A DNA stretch of 64,000 nucleotides from an uncultured Rhodopila sp. (GCA_903932145.1 CAIZFE010000028.1:62001-126000); one strand, 5' to 3'. Shown: positions 10,181-19,214, counted from the stretch's first letter. The notes: generated by a model from the sequence alone, not told the origin. Numbers and translations are program-made.

Positions 10181-10615
10181 TCAAATCCCCAAAACATGGC
10201 GTGTGATTAGTACGGTCGTGAAGCCGGCCGCCATGAAACAGCCCACGGCGACGGCGGAGCGTGGGGACAATCGGGACAGACCGCAGATACCATGTCCGCT
10301 GGTACACCCCGCGCCGTAGCGCGTGCCGATGCCGACCAGCAGGCCCGCCACGACAAGCACCGGCCACCCGGCATCGATGCGTATCTCCGGAAGGGTGGCG
10401 ATCGCTCGCCAGACTATCGGCGCAACGACCAGTCCGCCGAGGAACGCGGTACGCCAACCGATTTCGCCCCGGCGCGGCCGCAGCAAGCCCCCCAGGATGC
10501 CACTGATGCCCGCGATGCGTCCGACGAACAGGATCAGCATGCTGGCGGCGAGGCCGATCAACATCCCGCCGCCGAATGATGGCCATGGTGTGAAGTGAAG
10601 CCAGTCTATGGACAT
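10181..10615 (-). CDS. YeeE/YedE family sulfur-compound transporter, first half-length subunit
   Basis: A 144-residue membrane protein starting at the ATG at 10615 (MSIDWLHFTPWPSFGG), which overlaps the end of the arsR gene by 10 bases. It contains the family block GTRYGAGCTSGHGICGLSRL, whose cysteines are thought to pass sulfur through the pore in YeeE proteins, and about four spans. It pairs with the 143-residue downstream gene to make one complete YeeE equivalent. The longer open frame up to 10840 runs antisense-like over arsR in another frame and is not coding. Coupled translation from arsR is likely given the overlap. Confidence 0.88.
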   Translation of the reverse strand: MSIDWLHFTPWPSFGGGMLIGLAASMLILFVGRIAGISGILGGLLRPRRGEIGWRTAFLGGLVVAPIVWRAIATLPEIRIDAGWPVLVVAGLLVGIGTRYGAGCTSGHGICGLSRLSPRSAVAVGCFMAAGFTTVLITRHVLGI

Positions 10616-10935
10616 GGCGCGATCTCCGGTGCGTTGGTGCAGTACAGGCTGTAGAGTTTCTCCAGCAACGCCAGGATTTTGGGATCGGCGACCGCGTAGA
10701 AGATGCGCTTTCCCTCCCGGCGCGTTGTCACCAGCCCTTCGGTGCGAAGGACTCCCAGTTGCTGAGACAGGGTTGGCTGGCGGATATCGAGTTCGGCCTC
10801 CAACGCGCCGACCGATCGCTCGCCCTCGGTCAACTGGCACAGCAAGAGCAACCGATCCTCATTGGCGAGGGTTCGGAGCACGGCCGCGACGGTTTGGGCG
10901 GATTGCCGCATTGCGATCAGGTCCAGTGGCTGCAT
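10606..10935 (-). CDS. ArsR-family repressor, BigR/SqrR-like sulfide sensor
   Basis: A 109-residue winged-helix repressor. The start at 10935 (MQPLDLIAMRQSA) is preferred over 10977 because the upstream 14 codons lie in the AT-rich operator region. The recognition helix region IRQPTLSQQLGVLRTEGL and wing TTRREGKRIFY are clear. Two cysteines, C33 (LLLLCQL) and C99 (LYCTN), are 66 residues apart, the spacing of the C41/C107 pair that forms a tetrasulfide link in SqrR and a disulfide in BigR. This supports sensing of sulfide or persulfide and derepression of the two YeeE genes that follow. The gene likely represses itself. Confidence 0.88.
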   Translation of the reverse strand: MQPLDLIAMRQSAQTVAAVLRTLANEDRLLLLCQLTEGERSVGALEAELDIRQPTLSQQLGVLRTEGLVTTRREGKRIFYAVADPKILALLEKLYSLYCTNAPEIAPCP

Positions 10936-10959
10936 GCGACATCCTACGTTATGCAAAAA

Positions 10960-10985
10960 TATATTATATTGATCCATATCATATG
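10960..10985. promoter_or_regulatory. AT-rich imperfect palindrome in front of the bigR-like operon
   Basis: The 26-base element is centred on GATC (10971-10974), with 8 of 11 arm positions symmetrical, and lies 25 bases before the arsR start. It is the best candidate for the autoregulatory operator of the BigR-like repressor. Inside it, TTGAT-CCAT-ATCAT (10969-10982) also matches 9 of 10 positions of an FNR/Anr box, so oxygen control is an alternative reading. Confidence 0.5.
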
Positions 10986-11370
10986 GGCGCGGCGTTGGAA
11001 CACAAAATTGGCGGGCGGGGACCGGCCGGCATAGCGGCGACCGGATACGAGAATCAGCAAGAAGTCGTTTGCCTCTATCTCGGGGACGAGGCTACCGCCC
11101 GGATCGGGCCGGTTTGGGGCCACGACGCAGGCGGCGAGGAACGCAACATGTGGCGGCGTACCGCTCAGCCTGGCCTGTGGTTCACCGCCGGTGGACTGCC
11201 GCATGTGCGGATTTATTCAAAGTGCCTGGCGTTGCGGATCGAGGCGACCGAGGAAGGTTGCTGAACGCCGATGTGACATCGCTCGTCCTGCCATGGCCAC
11301 CTGAGACGTGGTCGAAGCGATCTGCGAACAAGGGCATAAGCACAAAAAATTATACAATAAACGAAAACAT

Positions 11371-11398
11371 ATAGAATATTTTACTTTTTTTATTCTAT
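11371..11398. promoter_or_regulatory. Perfect 8-base inverted repeat in AT-rich promoter of sulfate-uptake operon
   Basis: ATAGAATA (11371-11378) and TATTCTAT (11391-11398) form a perfect repeat with a 12-base, mostly T spacer, about 70 bases before the sbp start. Position and composition suggest an operator, for instance for a CysB-type LysR protein or another sulfur-status regulator. The regulator is not identified. Confidence 0.45.
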
Positions 11399-11468
11399 CC
11401 ATTGCCATCCCTGGAAAATTGAACCTTATCCCCCATCCGTGATGACACGCTGTCATGGAGAGAATGCG

Positions 11469-12485
11469 ATGCGATACGCTCGATTGACCCGGCGCGGCGC
11501 GCTGGGTGGGATGCTGGGAACGCTTGCCGCTACCCGGCCTGCCATAGCCGCGGACGTGACGTTACTGAACGTCTCCTACGATCCGACGCGGGAGTTATAC
11601 CGAGCGATCAATCGCGCGTTTGCGGAGGATTGGCAGGCTAAAGCGGGACAGCGTGTTACGGTCAATCAGTCGCACGGCGGTTCGGGGGCCCAGGCACGGG
11701 CAGTGCTGGATGGGTTGCAGGCCGATGTGGTGACTCTCGCTCTGGCCGCCGATATCGATGCGCTGGCCAGGCGCGGGCTGATCGCGGCGGATTGGCAGCG
11801 CCGGCTACCGAACAACGCCACGCCGTTCACCAGCACGATCGTGCTGCTGGTGCGCAAGGGCAATCCACAAGGCATCCACGACTGGCCCGATCTGCTGAAG
11901 CCCGGCGTCGCCGTCATCACCCCCAATCCCAAAACATCCGGCGGCGCTCGTTGGAATTTCCTGGCCGCCCTCGGCTGGGCGCAGAAGCAACCGAACGCCA
12001 CGGCCGCAACAGCGGAAGCCTTCCTGCGTGACCTGTTCCATCAGGTGCCGGTGCTGGATACCGGCGCGCGCGGCGCCACCAACAGTTTCGCCCAGCGGGA
12101 ACTCGGGGACGTGTTGATCGCCTGGGAGAACGATGCCTGGCTCGCCCGCAAGGAATTTGGCGCCGAGGCGTTCGAGATCGTTTACCCGTCACTATCCATC
12201 CTGGCCGAACCGCCGGTCGCGGTGGTGGATAGCGTGGTGGACAAGCGAGGCTCGCGGGAGGTCGCGCAAGCCTACCTGGAGTTCCTGTACACGCCCAAGG
12301 CGCAGGATATCGCGGCGCAGAATTACTATCGGCCGCGCGATCTGGCGGTGGCGACGCGCTACGCCGAACGCTACCCGGAGCTGAAACTGGTAACGATCCA
12401 GGATTTTGGCGGTTGGGAGACCGCCCAGGCGGCCTATTTTGCCGACGGCGGCCTGTTCGACCGTATCTACACGCCCGGCAAATGA
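11469..12485 (+). CDS. sbp: Sulfate-binding protein of sulfate/thiosulfate ABC transporter
   Basis: A 338-residue periplasmic binding protein. ATG 11469 follows GGAGAG by 8 bases and gives a signal peptide with a twin-arginine-like core ([11 protein letters not shown]) ending near AIAAD. The mature protein carries typical sulfate-binding segments: [31 protein letters not shown], and [17 protein letters not shown], where serine and glycine main-chain groups hold the anion. It is the first gene of sbp-cysT-cysW-cysA; its TGA overlaps the cysT ATG. Delivering sulfate to CysTWA feeds cysteine synthesis. Export via Tat rather than Sec is a prediction from RR and should be treated as possible only. 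Confidence 0.93.
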   Translation: MRYARLTRRGALGGMLGTLAATRPAIAADVTLLNVSYDPTRELYRAINRAFAEDWQAKAGQRVTVNQSHGGSGAQARAVLDGLQADVVTLALAADIDALARRGLIAADWQRRLPNNATPFTSTIVLLVRKGNPQGIHDWPDLLKPGVAVITPNPKTSGGARWNFLAALGWAQKQPNATAATAEAFLRDLFHQVPVLDTGARGATNSFAQRELGDVLIAWENDAWLARKEFGAEAFEIVYPSLSILAEPPVAVVDSVVDKRGSREVAQAYLEFLYTPKAQDIAAQNYYRPRDLAVATRYAERYPELKLVTIQDFGGWETAQAAYFADGGLFDRIYTPGK

Positions 12486-13300
12486 CGCGCCGCTCCGCTC
12501 TTCCGGGCTTCGGTCCGGCTTTGACGATTACGTTGGTCTGGGTGTCGCTGATCGTCCTGCTGCCGCTGACGTCGCTGGCGGTGCGACCGTGGGAACTCGG
12601 CCTGATGGGGGTTTGGCACTCGATCACCGAACCCCGGGTGCTGGCGGCGCTCCGGCTCAGCTTCGGAGCCGCGGCGCTGGCGGCGGTGGTGAATGTGCCG
12701 TTCGGGCTGCTGGTGGCGTGGGTCATGGTGCGCTACCGGTTTCCGGGGCGGCGTCTGGCGGACTCGCTGATCGATATGCCGTTGGCGCTGCCAACCGCCG
12801 TGGCCGGCATCGCCCTGACCGCCCTGTTTGCCCCAAAGGGTTGGATCGGTGCGTGGCTGCTGCCGCTGGGCATCAAGGTCGCTTACACGCCGGTGGGGAT
12901 CATGGTGGCGCTGGTGTTCGTCGGCCTTCCCTTCGTGGTCCGCACACTGGAGCCGGTCCTGATGGACCTGCCTCTGGAAGCCGAGGAAGCCGCCGCCACG
13001 CTGGGCGCCACGCGGGCGCAGACGTTGCGCAAGGTTGTAATCCCGGCCCTGGCCCCTGCCCTGTTGGCCGGCTTCGCCGCCGCGCTGGCTCGGGGCGTGG
13101 GCGAATACGGGTCCGTCATCTTTATCGCCGGCAACATGCCGATGCTCAGTGAGATCGCGCCGCTGTTGATCGTGATCCGGCTCGAACAGCTCGATTACGC
13201 CGGGGCGGCGGCGTTGGGACTGGTCATGCTGCTGGTGTCGTTCAGCATCCTGCTGCTGCTCAATCTGCTGCAAAAACGCATGGGTGTGAAAATACGATGA
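12482..13300 (+). CDS. cysT: Sulfate ABC transporter permease CysT
   Basis: A 272-residue inner-membrane permease with about six spans. The start at 12482 overlaps the sbp stop (ATGA), which is better than the longer frame from 12413 inside sbp. The coupling-helix motif [31 protein letters not shown] is interrupted here only by quotation limits; its core [14 protein letters not shown] lies at about 172-186 and contacts CysA. Sequence such as [14 protein letters not shown] is typical of CysT/CysU. It pairs with CysW to form the transmembrane channel. Overlap with cysW is again 4 bases, showing a tightly coupled operon. Confidence 0.94.
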   Translation: MTRRSALPGFGPALTITLVWVSLIVLLPLTSLAVRPWELGLMGVWHSITEPRVLAALRLSFGAAALAAVVNVPFGLLVAWVMVRYRFPGRRLADSLIDMPLALPTAVAGIALTALFAPKGWIGAWLLPLGIKVAYTPVGIMVALVFVGLPFVVRTLEPVLMDLPLEAEEAAATLGATRAQTLRKVVIPALAPALLAGFAAALARGVGEYGSVIFIAGNMPMLSEIAPLLIVIRLEQLDYAGAAALGLVMLLVSFSILLLLNLLQKRMGVKIR

Positions 13301-14154
13301 GTGAGGCTTTCTCTCAGGGTTTACCCGTGGCGACGCGGGAACGCCCGGCCACGCGCCTGGTTCTGACCCTGTTCACTGTGGTTCTACTGGTGCTGTTTCT
13401 GCTGCTGCCTCTGGCGGTGGTATTCACCGAGGCGCTGTCGCACGGACTGGGGAACATCTGGGACTCCCTGACCGATCCCGAAGCCATCACCTCGATCGAG
13501 CTGACCTTGCTGGTCGCGGCGATCAGTGTGCCGCTGAACAGCGTGTGCGGCGTCGCGGCGGCGTGGTGCATTGGACGCTTTCAATTTCCCGGCCGCAGCC
13601 TGTTGATCACGTTGATCGAGTTGCCGTTCTCGGTATCGCCGGTGATCTCCGGTTTGGTCTGGGTATTGCTGTTCGGCGCCAACGGTTGGTTCGGACCCAT
13701 GCTGGACCGAGCCGGGTTGCGAATCATCTTCGCGGTGCCCGGCCTGGTCCTGGCAACCGTCCTGGTTACCTTCCCATTCGTCGCGCGCACGCTGATCCCC
13801 TTGATGCAGGAACAAGGCGCATCAGAGGAGGAAGCCGCGATCACACTCGGTGCCGGCTTCTGGCAGATGTTCTGGCGGGTGACGCTGCCCAACATACGGT
13901 GGGGGTTGTTGTATGGCGTGCTGCTGTGCAACGCCCGGGCGATGGGGGAATTCGGCGCGGTGGCCGTGGTCTCCGGACACATACGCGGACAGACCATGAC
14001 CATGCCATTGCAGGTTGAGGCTCTGTTCAACGACTACGACTGGGTCGGCGCCTTCACCATCGCCGGATTGTTGTCGCTGCTGGCGCTGGTGACGTTGGCG
14101 GTCAAGGCCGCGCTGGAATATCGGATCGGCGAACGAAGCGGAGCGTTGTTGTGA
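13297..14154 (+). CDS. cysW: Sulfate ABC transporter permease CysW
   Basis: A 285-residue inner-membrane permease with about six spans, homologous to CysT. ATG at 13297 overlaps the cysT stop by 4 bases. The coupling motif EEEAAITLGAGFWQMFWRVT and the later CNARAMGEFGAVAVVSGHIR are characteristic for CysW. Together with CysT it makes the path for sulfate or thiosulfate driven by CysA. The downstream cysA begins with GTG overlapping this stop. Confidence 0.94.
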   Translation: MSEAFSQGLPVATRERPATRLVLTLFTVVLLVLFLLLPLAVVFTEALSHGLGNIWDSLTDPEAITSIELTLLVAAISVPLNSVCGVAAAWCIGRFQFPGRSLLITLIELPFSVSPVISGLVWVLLFGANGWFGPMLDRAGLRIIFAVPGLVLATVLVTFPFVARTLIPLMQEQGASEEEAAITLGAGFWQMFWRVTLPNIRWGLLYGVLLCNARAMGEFGAVAVVSGHIRGQTMTMPLQVEALFNDYDWVGAFTIAGLLSLLALVTLAVKAALEYRIGERSGALL

Positions 14155-15191
14155 GTGTGGAACTACGCGGTTTGCGCAAGAACTATGGCCGGGCGGCGGC
14201 GCTGGACGATGTCTCGCTGACGATCAGGGACGGCGAATTCCTGGCGCTGCTGGGTCCCTCGGGTTCGGGGAAGACCACCTTGCTGCGGACGCTGGCGGGG
14301 CTGGAGTTTGCCGATTCCGGAGAGGTCATCATCAACGGGCAGCCGATGCACGGGGTGCCTGCGCGGGAGCGCGGGATTGGCTTCGTTTTCCAGCATTACG
14401 CGCTGTTCCGGCACATGACGGTCGCACGCAATGTGGCGTTCGGGTTGGAGGTGTTGCCGCGCGGGCGGCGGCCCGCTGCGTCCGCGATTCGATCACGGGT
14501 GCAGGATCTGCTGGACCTGATGGAGATCGGCAACCTCGGCGGGCGGTATCCGGAACAGATTTCCGGAGGGCAGCGGCAACGGGTGGCCCTGGCGCGGGCG
14601 CTGGCCATCGAGCCTCGGGTCTTGCTGCTGGATGAGCCGTTCGGAGCGTTGGATGCGAAAGTCCGAAAGAGCCTGCGGGTGTGGCTGCGCCAGTTGCATG
14701 ACCGGATGGGGTTGACGAGCATTTTTGTCACCCACGACCAGGCCGAGGCGATGGAAATGGCGGATCGTATCGCCGTGCTGCGGGGCGGACGGATCGTGCA
14801 GGTGGATGCGCCGGAAACGCTGTATGCCGAACCGGTCGACTCCTTCGTGCACGAATTCATGGGCGAGTCCGAAAAGCTGCAGTGTTCGGTGATCGATGGA
14901 TTGGCGGTGATCGAAGGATTGCCGGATGCCGCCTTCGCAACCGACTGCCCGAAAGGACCAGCCATCGCGCTGATCCGGCCGCATGAGGTTGAGGTGCTGC
15001 CCGGACCAGGGCCGGTGCGGGTGGAGAGTGTGCATGGGAACGGGCCGATACGGCGCCTGCGGCTTATGCTGGCCGGACAGATGCTGGAGGTGCTGAAACC
15101 GGAGGATGCGTGGCTGCCGGTCGCCGGGGAGACGTGCAACGTCGATCTGGCGCGAGCCCGGATTTATCCGGTGGAGCGGGCGGCGAGGTGA
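14151..15191 (+). CDS. cysA: Sulfate/thiosulfate import ATP-binding protein CysA
   Basis: A 346-residue ABC ATPase. It starts with GTG overlapping the cysW stop by 4 bases. Walker A is GPSGSGKTTLLR, the Q-loop FVFQHYALFRHMTV, the signature SGGQRQRVALARALA, Walker B VLLLDEPFGALD and the switch histidine FVTHDQAEAM, all in order. A C-terminal regulatory extension (about 235-346) resembles the TOBE region of CysA/MalK type importers. It powers CysT-CysW. The operon ends here; a possible hairpin follows at 15203-15231. The permease pair and binding protein immediately upstream make the assignment firm. Confidence 0.95.
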   Translation: MSVELRGLRKNYGRAAALDDVSLTIRDGEFLALLGPSGSGKTTLLRTLAGLEFADSGEVIINGQPMHGVPARERGIGFVFQHYALFRHMTVARNVAFGLEVLPRGRRPAASAIRSRVQDLLDLMEIGNLGGRYPEQISGGQRQRVALARALAIEPRVLLLDEPFGALDAKVRKSLRVWLRQLHDRMGLTSIFVTHDQAEAMEMADRIAVLRGGRIVQVDAPETLYAEPVDSFVHEFMGESEKLQCSVIDGLAVIEGLPDAAFATDCPKGPAIALIRPHEVEVLPGPGPVRVESVHGNGPIRRLRLMLAGQMLEVLKPEDAWLPVAGETCNVDLARARIYPVERAAR

Positions 15192-15575
15192 CCAATATCG
15201 GTTCGCCCTGAACGCCGGGTCAGCAGGGCGAGTTGTGCCCGACAATTCGGCTTCGCCCGGATCGGTGTTGCCTGCGATGCTGGCATTGCACAACTTGCCA
15301 TGCGGGCCACGCCCGGTGATGACGGAGACGGTAGTGCCTTGGCCCGTGAAAGCATTTTCTCCCAACTTGCCTAAACTTGATGCCAACGGGGCCAAGCCCG
15401 GCCAGGAGGATGATGTAACGGCATCCACCTGACGTAGTAAAATTTGGGTGTCACCTAGTCCACTCCGTCCTGGTCTTCTCTGCGCGCGGCCGGTCCGCCC
15501 CGGACCCTATGCCAACCAGCCGGCGATGTTCCCACCCCGCCGCGGCCTGCTATAAGACGTCAAAAGGGGAATCGC
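15192..15575. other. Intergenic region between cysA and the ThDP-enzyme operon
   Basis: About 380 bases without a supported gene on either strand. Apart from the hairpin just after cysA, only G/C-rich sequence with short unconvincing frames is seen. The promoter of the following operon should lie here; AAAAGGGGAATCGC before 15576 could contain its ribosome-binding site. Confidence 0.45.
15203..15231 (+). terminator. Possible terminator hairpin after cysA
   Basis: TCGCCCTG (15203-15210) and CAGGGCGA (15224-15231) form an 8-base perfect stem with a 13-base loop, 11 bases after the cysA stop. There is no U tract, so this is a moderate guess. Confidence 0.4.
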
Positions 15576-17510
15576 ATGTCCGACACCAAAACGAGCGTGA
15601 AACGTCGCGGTTTTTTCTCGGCTGTTGCGGTCGGGGGTGCCGCTGCCCTGACAGCCCGGCCGGAAACAGCCACCGCCCAACCGGCGCCTCCAACACCCAG
15701 CGCCACACCCCCCGGCGCGGCCACGGCCGCCGCCGAAACCAAAACCCCGCACGAACTGCCGCTGACCGAGGGAAGATCCGGCTCCGACTACATGGTCGAT
15801 GTCATCAAGACGCTGGATATCGACTACCTCGCCTGCATGCCCGGCTCCACGTTCCGCGGCCTGCACGAATCGATCATCAACTACGGCGGAAACCGCAAGC
15901 CGGAGTTCCTGACGTGCCTGCACGAGGAAATCTCTGTCGCCATGGCGCACGGCTACGCCAAGGTCGCCAACAAGCCGATGGCCGTGTTGCTGCACGGCCC
16001 GGTCGGGCTGCAACACGCATCGATGGCGATCTACAACGCCTGGTGCGATCGCGTGCCGATCGTGATGCTCGCCGGCAATGGCCTGGACGCGACCAAGCGC
16101 CGCCCAGGCGTGGAATGGGCGCACACCGCGCAGGACAACGCCGCCATCGTGCGCGACTTCGTCAAATTCGACGACCAGCCCGCGTCGTACGGGCATTTCG
16201 CGGAATCGCTGGTGCGGGCTTATGCGATTTCCGTTACTCAACCCGCCGCGCCGGTGCTGATCATGGCGGATTCCGAACTCCAGGAACTGCCGATCGAGGA
16301 TGAACCCCGCGGCATCCCCCGCCTGTCGCTCCCCCGCCTCCCCGCCGGTGACCCGAATGCCCTGGCCGAGGCCGCTCGGTTGCTGGTGGCGGCGGAAAAT
16401 CCGGTGATCGTCGTGGATCGTTACAGCCGCACCCAGGCCGGCGTGGACACGCTGGTGGCGCTGGCCGAGGCGCTACAGGTGCCGGTGATCAACAAACTGA
16501 CGCGCATGAACATGCCGAACCAGCACCACCTCAACCAAACGTTTCGCGCCCGCGCGCTTCTGGGACAGGCCGACGTGATCCTGGGGATCGAGGTGGTGGA
16601 CTTCTGGGGCACCGTCAACGACCTGCGCGACCTGATCCACCGCGAGGAGGTGCATCTGACGAAGCCGACCGCCAAGACGATCAGCCTCGGCACCACGTCG
16701 GTCCCGATGCATGCCAATTTCCAGGATTTTCAACGCTATCAGCCGGTGGATATCGACATCATCGGCGATGGCGAGACCTCCCTGCCCTGGCTGCTAGAGG
16801 CCGTAAAACGTGCCCTGCCGGCGGAACGGCAAGCGGCGATTGCCGGCCGAGGGGACAAGCAGCGCGCCGCGTTCAAGCAGATTCAGGGCGCCACGCTGAC
16901 CAACGCCAGCTACGGCTGGGATGCCAGCCCGATCAGCGTCGCTCGGCTGTGCGCTGAGCTGTGGGATCAGATCAAAGACCTGGACTGGGCGCTGACGGCG
17001 GGGGAATCGTTCTTCCAAAGTTTCTGGCCGCAAAAACTATGGAAGACGGAGAAAGTGTATCAGTTCATCGGCGGCTCCGGCGGTTACGGGGTCGGCTACG
17101 GCGCCCCGGGCGCGGTCGGAACGGCTCTGGCACATCGCGAACACGGACGTTTCGTCGTCAACATCCAGGGTGACGGCGAACTGATGTGCTGCCCCGGCGC
17201 GCTGTGGACGGCCGTGCATCACAAGATCCCATTGCTGACGGTGATGCACAACAATCGCGCCTACCATCAGGAACTGATGCATGTGCAACGCATGGCCGAT
17301 CGGCGGACCCGCGGCATCGACCGCGCGGTGATCGGCACCACGATCACCGACCCGGCGATCGATTATTCGAAACTGGCGCAGAGCATGGGGATGTGGGCAG
17401 CCGGTCCGATCTCCGACCCCAACGAGCTTGGCGCGGCGTTACGCAAAGCCATCGACGTGGTGAAGCGGGGCGAGCCGGCCCTGGTCGATGTCATTTGCCA
17501 GCCGCGTTGA
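15576..17510 (+). CDS. ThDP-dependent enzyme of the acetolactate synthase/pyruvate oxidase superfamily with a Tat-type signal
   Basis: A 644-residue thiamine-diphosphate enzyme. The N terminus SVKRRGFFSAVAVGGAAALT looks like a twin-arginine signal, followed by a proline/alanine linker to about residue 60. The PYR domain holds the conserved glutamate (LHEE, 117/118) and the PP domain the ThDP motif from GDG 532-534 to NN 559-560. The middle domain around PRLSLPRLPAGDPN is the usual TH3 fold, but a full FAD site is not obvious. Exact chemistry is unknown; a 2-oxoacid decarboxylase or oxidase is plausible. It is followed 14 bases on by a c-type cytochrome, suggesting a periplasmic redox enzyme. 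Confidence 0.83.
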   Translation: MSDTKTSVKRRGFFSAVAVGGAAALTARPETATAQPAPPTPSATPPGAATAAAETKTPHELPLTEGRSGSDYMVDVIKTLDIDYLACMPGSTFRGLHESIINYGGNRKPEFLTCLHEEISVAMAHGYAKVANKPMAVLLHGPVGLQHASMAIYNAWCDRVPIVMLAGNGLDATKRRPGVEWAHTAQDNAAIVRDFVKFDDQPASYGHFAESLVRAYAISVTQPAAPVLIMADSELQELPIEDEPRGIPRLSLPRLPAGDPNALAEAARLLVAAENPVIVVDRYSRTQAGVDTLVALAEALQVPVINKLTRMNMPNQHHLNQTFRARALLGQADVILGIEVVDFWGTVNDLRDLIHREEVHLTKPTAKTISLGTTSVPMHANFQDFQRYQPVDIDIIGDGETSLPWLLEAVKRALPAERQAAIAGRGDKQRAAFKQIQGATLTNASYGWDASPISVARLCAELWDQIKDLDWALTAGESFFQSFWPQKLWKTEKVYQFIGGSGGYGVGYGAPGAVGTALAHREHGRFVVNIQGDGELMCCPGALWTAVHHKIPLLTVMHNNRAYHQELMHVQRMADRRTRGIDRAVIGTTITDPAIDYSKLAQSMGMWAAGPISDPNELGAALRKAIDVVKRGEPALVDVICQPR

Positions 17511-17524
17511 GGGAGGCCAATCAC

Positions 17525-17851
17525 ATGCGCACGCTCATCATGTGCCTCAGCGTCCTGTCGATTGCCCCCGCCATGGCGCAGGACGCCGCACGGGGACAGC
17601 ACCTGTTCATGGCGGACGGGTGCTACGAATGCCACGGCACTGTCGGTCAGGGAGGCGCCGCCGCGCCCAAGCTCGCGCCCGACCCGCTGCCCGCCGAGGC
17701 GATCGCGCACTACATTCGTCACCCGGCCGCCGTCATGCCCCCGTATGTCGAGACACTTGTGGGCGATGCGGACGTGCGCGACATTCAGGCGTATCTTGCC
17801 AGCCTTCCGCAGCCTAAGCCGCTGAACGACATACCGTTGCTGGCCCGCTAA
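17525..17851 (+). CDS. Small periplasmic c-type cytochrome
   Basis: A 108-residue class I cytochrome c. ATG 17525 gives a signal peptide (residues 1-19, cut near AMA-QD). The haem site is CYECH (33-37), and M71 in AVMPPYV is a good distal ligand. It is a single-haem electron carrier of the periplasm. GGGAGG lies about 10 bases before the start. It sits between the ThDP enzyme and a binding protein on the same strand, so the natural reading is electron acceptor for the ThDP enzyme; no direct proof is in the sequence. A longer frame from 17186 overlaps the enzyme gene and is rejected. Confidence 0.9.
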   Translation: MRTLIMCLSVLSIAPAMAQDAARGQHLFMADGCYECHGTVGQGGAAAPKLAPDPLPAEAIAHYIRHPAAVMPPYVETLVGDADVRDIQAYLASLPQPKPLNDIPLLAR

Positions 17852-17865
17852 CACAGGAGACGACG

Positions 17866-18855
17866 ATGGCTAAAATTCAGGTATCGATCGCGGTCGGTGA
17901 TTACGACCGCATGCGGCCCCTCTACGACGGTCAGGTCCAGATCGACGGGGTGGACCCTCAGTTCATGCAGTTGGAGCCGGAGGAAATCTTTTTCCGAGCG
18001 TTCCGGCATGCCGATTTCGATATTTCGGAATTGTCGATGAGCAGCTACAGCGTGAAGACGGCGGCGGGCAATTGTCCGTATATCGCGGTGCCGGTGTTTC
18101 CGTCGCGCGCGTTCCGCCACAATTCCATTTATGTGCGCACCGATCGGATCAAGTCGCCGGCCGACCTGAAAGGGTGCCGCATCGGCACGCCGGAATATCA
18201 GGTCACGGCCAACGTCTGGGCTCGGATGTTCCTGGAAGAAGACTACAACATTCGCCCGCAGGACATGACCTGGGTGCGCGGCGGCTACAACGATCCCGGC
18301 CGCGTCGAGAAAATCGCGCTGAACCTGCCGGAGAACATCCGTATCGAAACCGCGCCGGACGGCGTAACGATCTCCAGCATGCTGGCGCGCGGCGAGGTGG
18401 ATGCGGTGATCGGCCCGCGGGCGCCGTCCTGCTTTGACGAGGGTGCCCCAAACGTCGGCTACCTGTTCCCCGATCCGCAGCAAGCCGGCACCGAATGGTA
18501 TCGCCGCACCGGCATTTTTCCCATTATGCACGTGCTTGGTATTCGCAAGACGCTGGCCGAGAAGCACCCGTGGCTGCCGGCAACGGTGGTGAAAGCGTTC
18601 GAAAAGTCGAAAGCCCTCGCTTATGCCCGCCTGCGCGATCCGTCCGCCTCGAAAGTAACGTTGCCGTTCGTGGAGGAACAGCTCCGCGCCGCCCAGAAGT
18701 TGATGGGCGATGATTTCTGGTCATATGGCCTGGAGCCGAACCGCCATGTGCTGCAGCGCTTCCTGCGCCGGCATCACGAGGAAGGGCTGTCGTCCCGCCT
18801 GCTGACGCCGGAGGAGATGTTCCACCCGGCGTCGTTGGAGACGCATAAAATCTGA
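17866..18855 (+). CDS. 4,5-dihydroxyphthalate decarboxylase-like / ABC substrate-binding-fold protein
   Basis: A 329-residue protein of the periplasmic-binding-protein type II fold. Segments such as MAKIQVSIAVGDYDRMRPLY, LEPEEIFFRAFRHADFDISE and PVFPSRAFRHNSIYVRTDRI match the family named after phthalate-pathway 4,5-dihydroxyphthalate decarboxylase, which also resembles NMT1-type binding proteins. No signal peptide is seen at the chosen start, which fits a cytoplasmic enzyme more than an importer subunit. ACAGGAGACGACG before 17866 is a good ribosome-binding site. It is the third gene of the ThDP-enzyme/cytochrome operon, 14 bases after the cytochrome. Substrate: probably an aromatic or small carboxylate, not determinable. 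Confidence 0.82.
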   Translation: MAKIQVSIAVGDYDRMRPLYDGQVQIDGVDPQFMQLEPEEIFFRAFRHADFDISELSMSSYSVKTAAGNCPYIAVPVFPSRAFRHNSIYVRTDRIKSPADLKGCRIGTPEYQVTANVWARMFLEEDYNIRPQDMTWVRGGYNDPGRVEKIALNLPENIRIETAPDGVTISSMLARGEVDAVIGPRAPSCFDEGAPNVGYLFPDPQQAGTEWYRRTGIFPIMHVLGIRKTLAEKHPWLPATVVKAFEKSKALAYARLRDPSASKVTLPFVEEQLRAAQKLMGDDFWSYGLEPNRHVLQRFLRRHHEEGLSSRLLTPEEMFHPASLETHKI

Positions 18856-19214
18856 GTGTCCGTCCGAAAAGTCTGAAAGGCCGTGCGTGATTGCAGCGAC
18901 CGGCGGTTCTCGTCGCCGTCGGGTGCGCCAAAAAAGCCGCCGCGATGCTACTGCGTTGCGGTTGCGTTTCCGCCTTTCCAGCGATGCCCGCTTGTCCCGT
19001 GCATACGGATCAGAACTGATCAGAACGGATGCGTTCGGACATCGATGGACATTGCAGGCTATTATTTGCCGGTTGGTTGCTGAACGCCCACAACGCCATG
19101 CCCGGCGTGAAGAGCGTTGCCCATCCCCACGATAATCTCATAGCAATCTGTTCTTATCCGTCCACGGCACTGCCTTTCGCGTCAATCGCCCGAAAGTCGG
19201 CGATGCGGGCGCGG
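18856..19214. other. Intergenic region, no gene seen
   Basis: About 360 bases between the end of the decarboxylase-like gene and the convergent nitronate monooxygenase stop. Only short frames without homology or start signals occur. A small direct repeat of GATCAGAAC (around 19008 and 19018) is the only local structure noticed. Confidence 0.4.

Larger units (their letters stand above)
10936..11468. other. Divergent intergenic region between bigR-like and sulfate-uptake operons
   Basis: About 530 bases without a convincing gene. The left end carries the palindrome described separately. The middle (about 11000-11330) is GC-rich with no supported frame. The right part (11335-11400) is strikingly AT-rich and holds an inverted repeat, so promoters for both operons are probably here. 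Confidence 0.5.
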
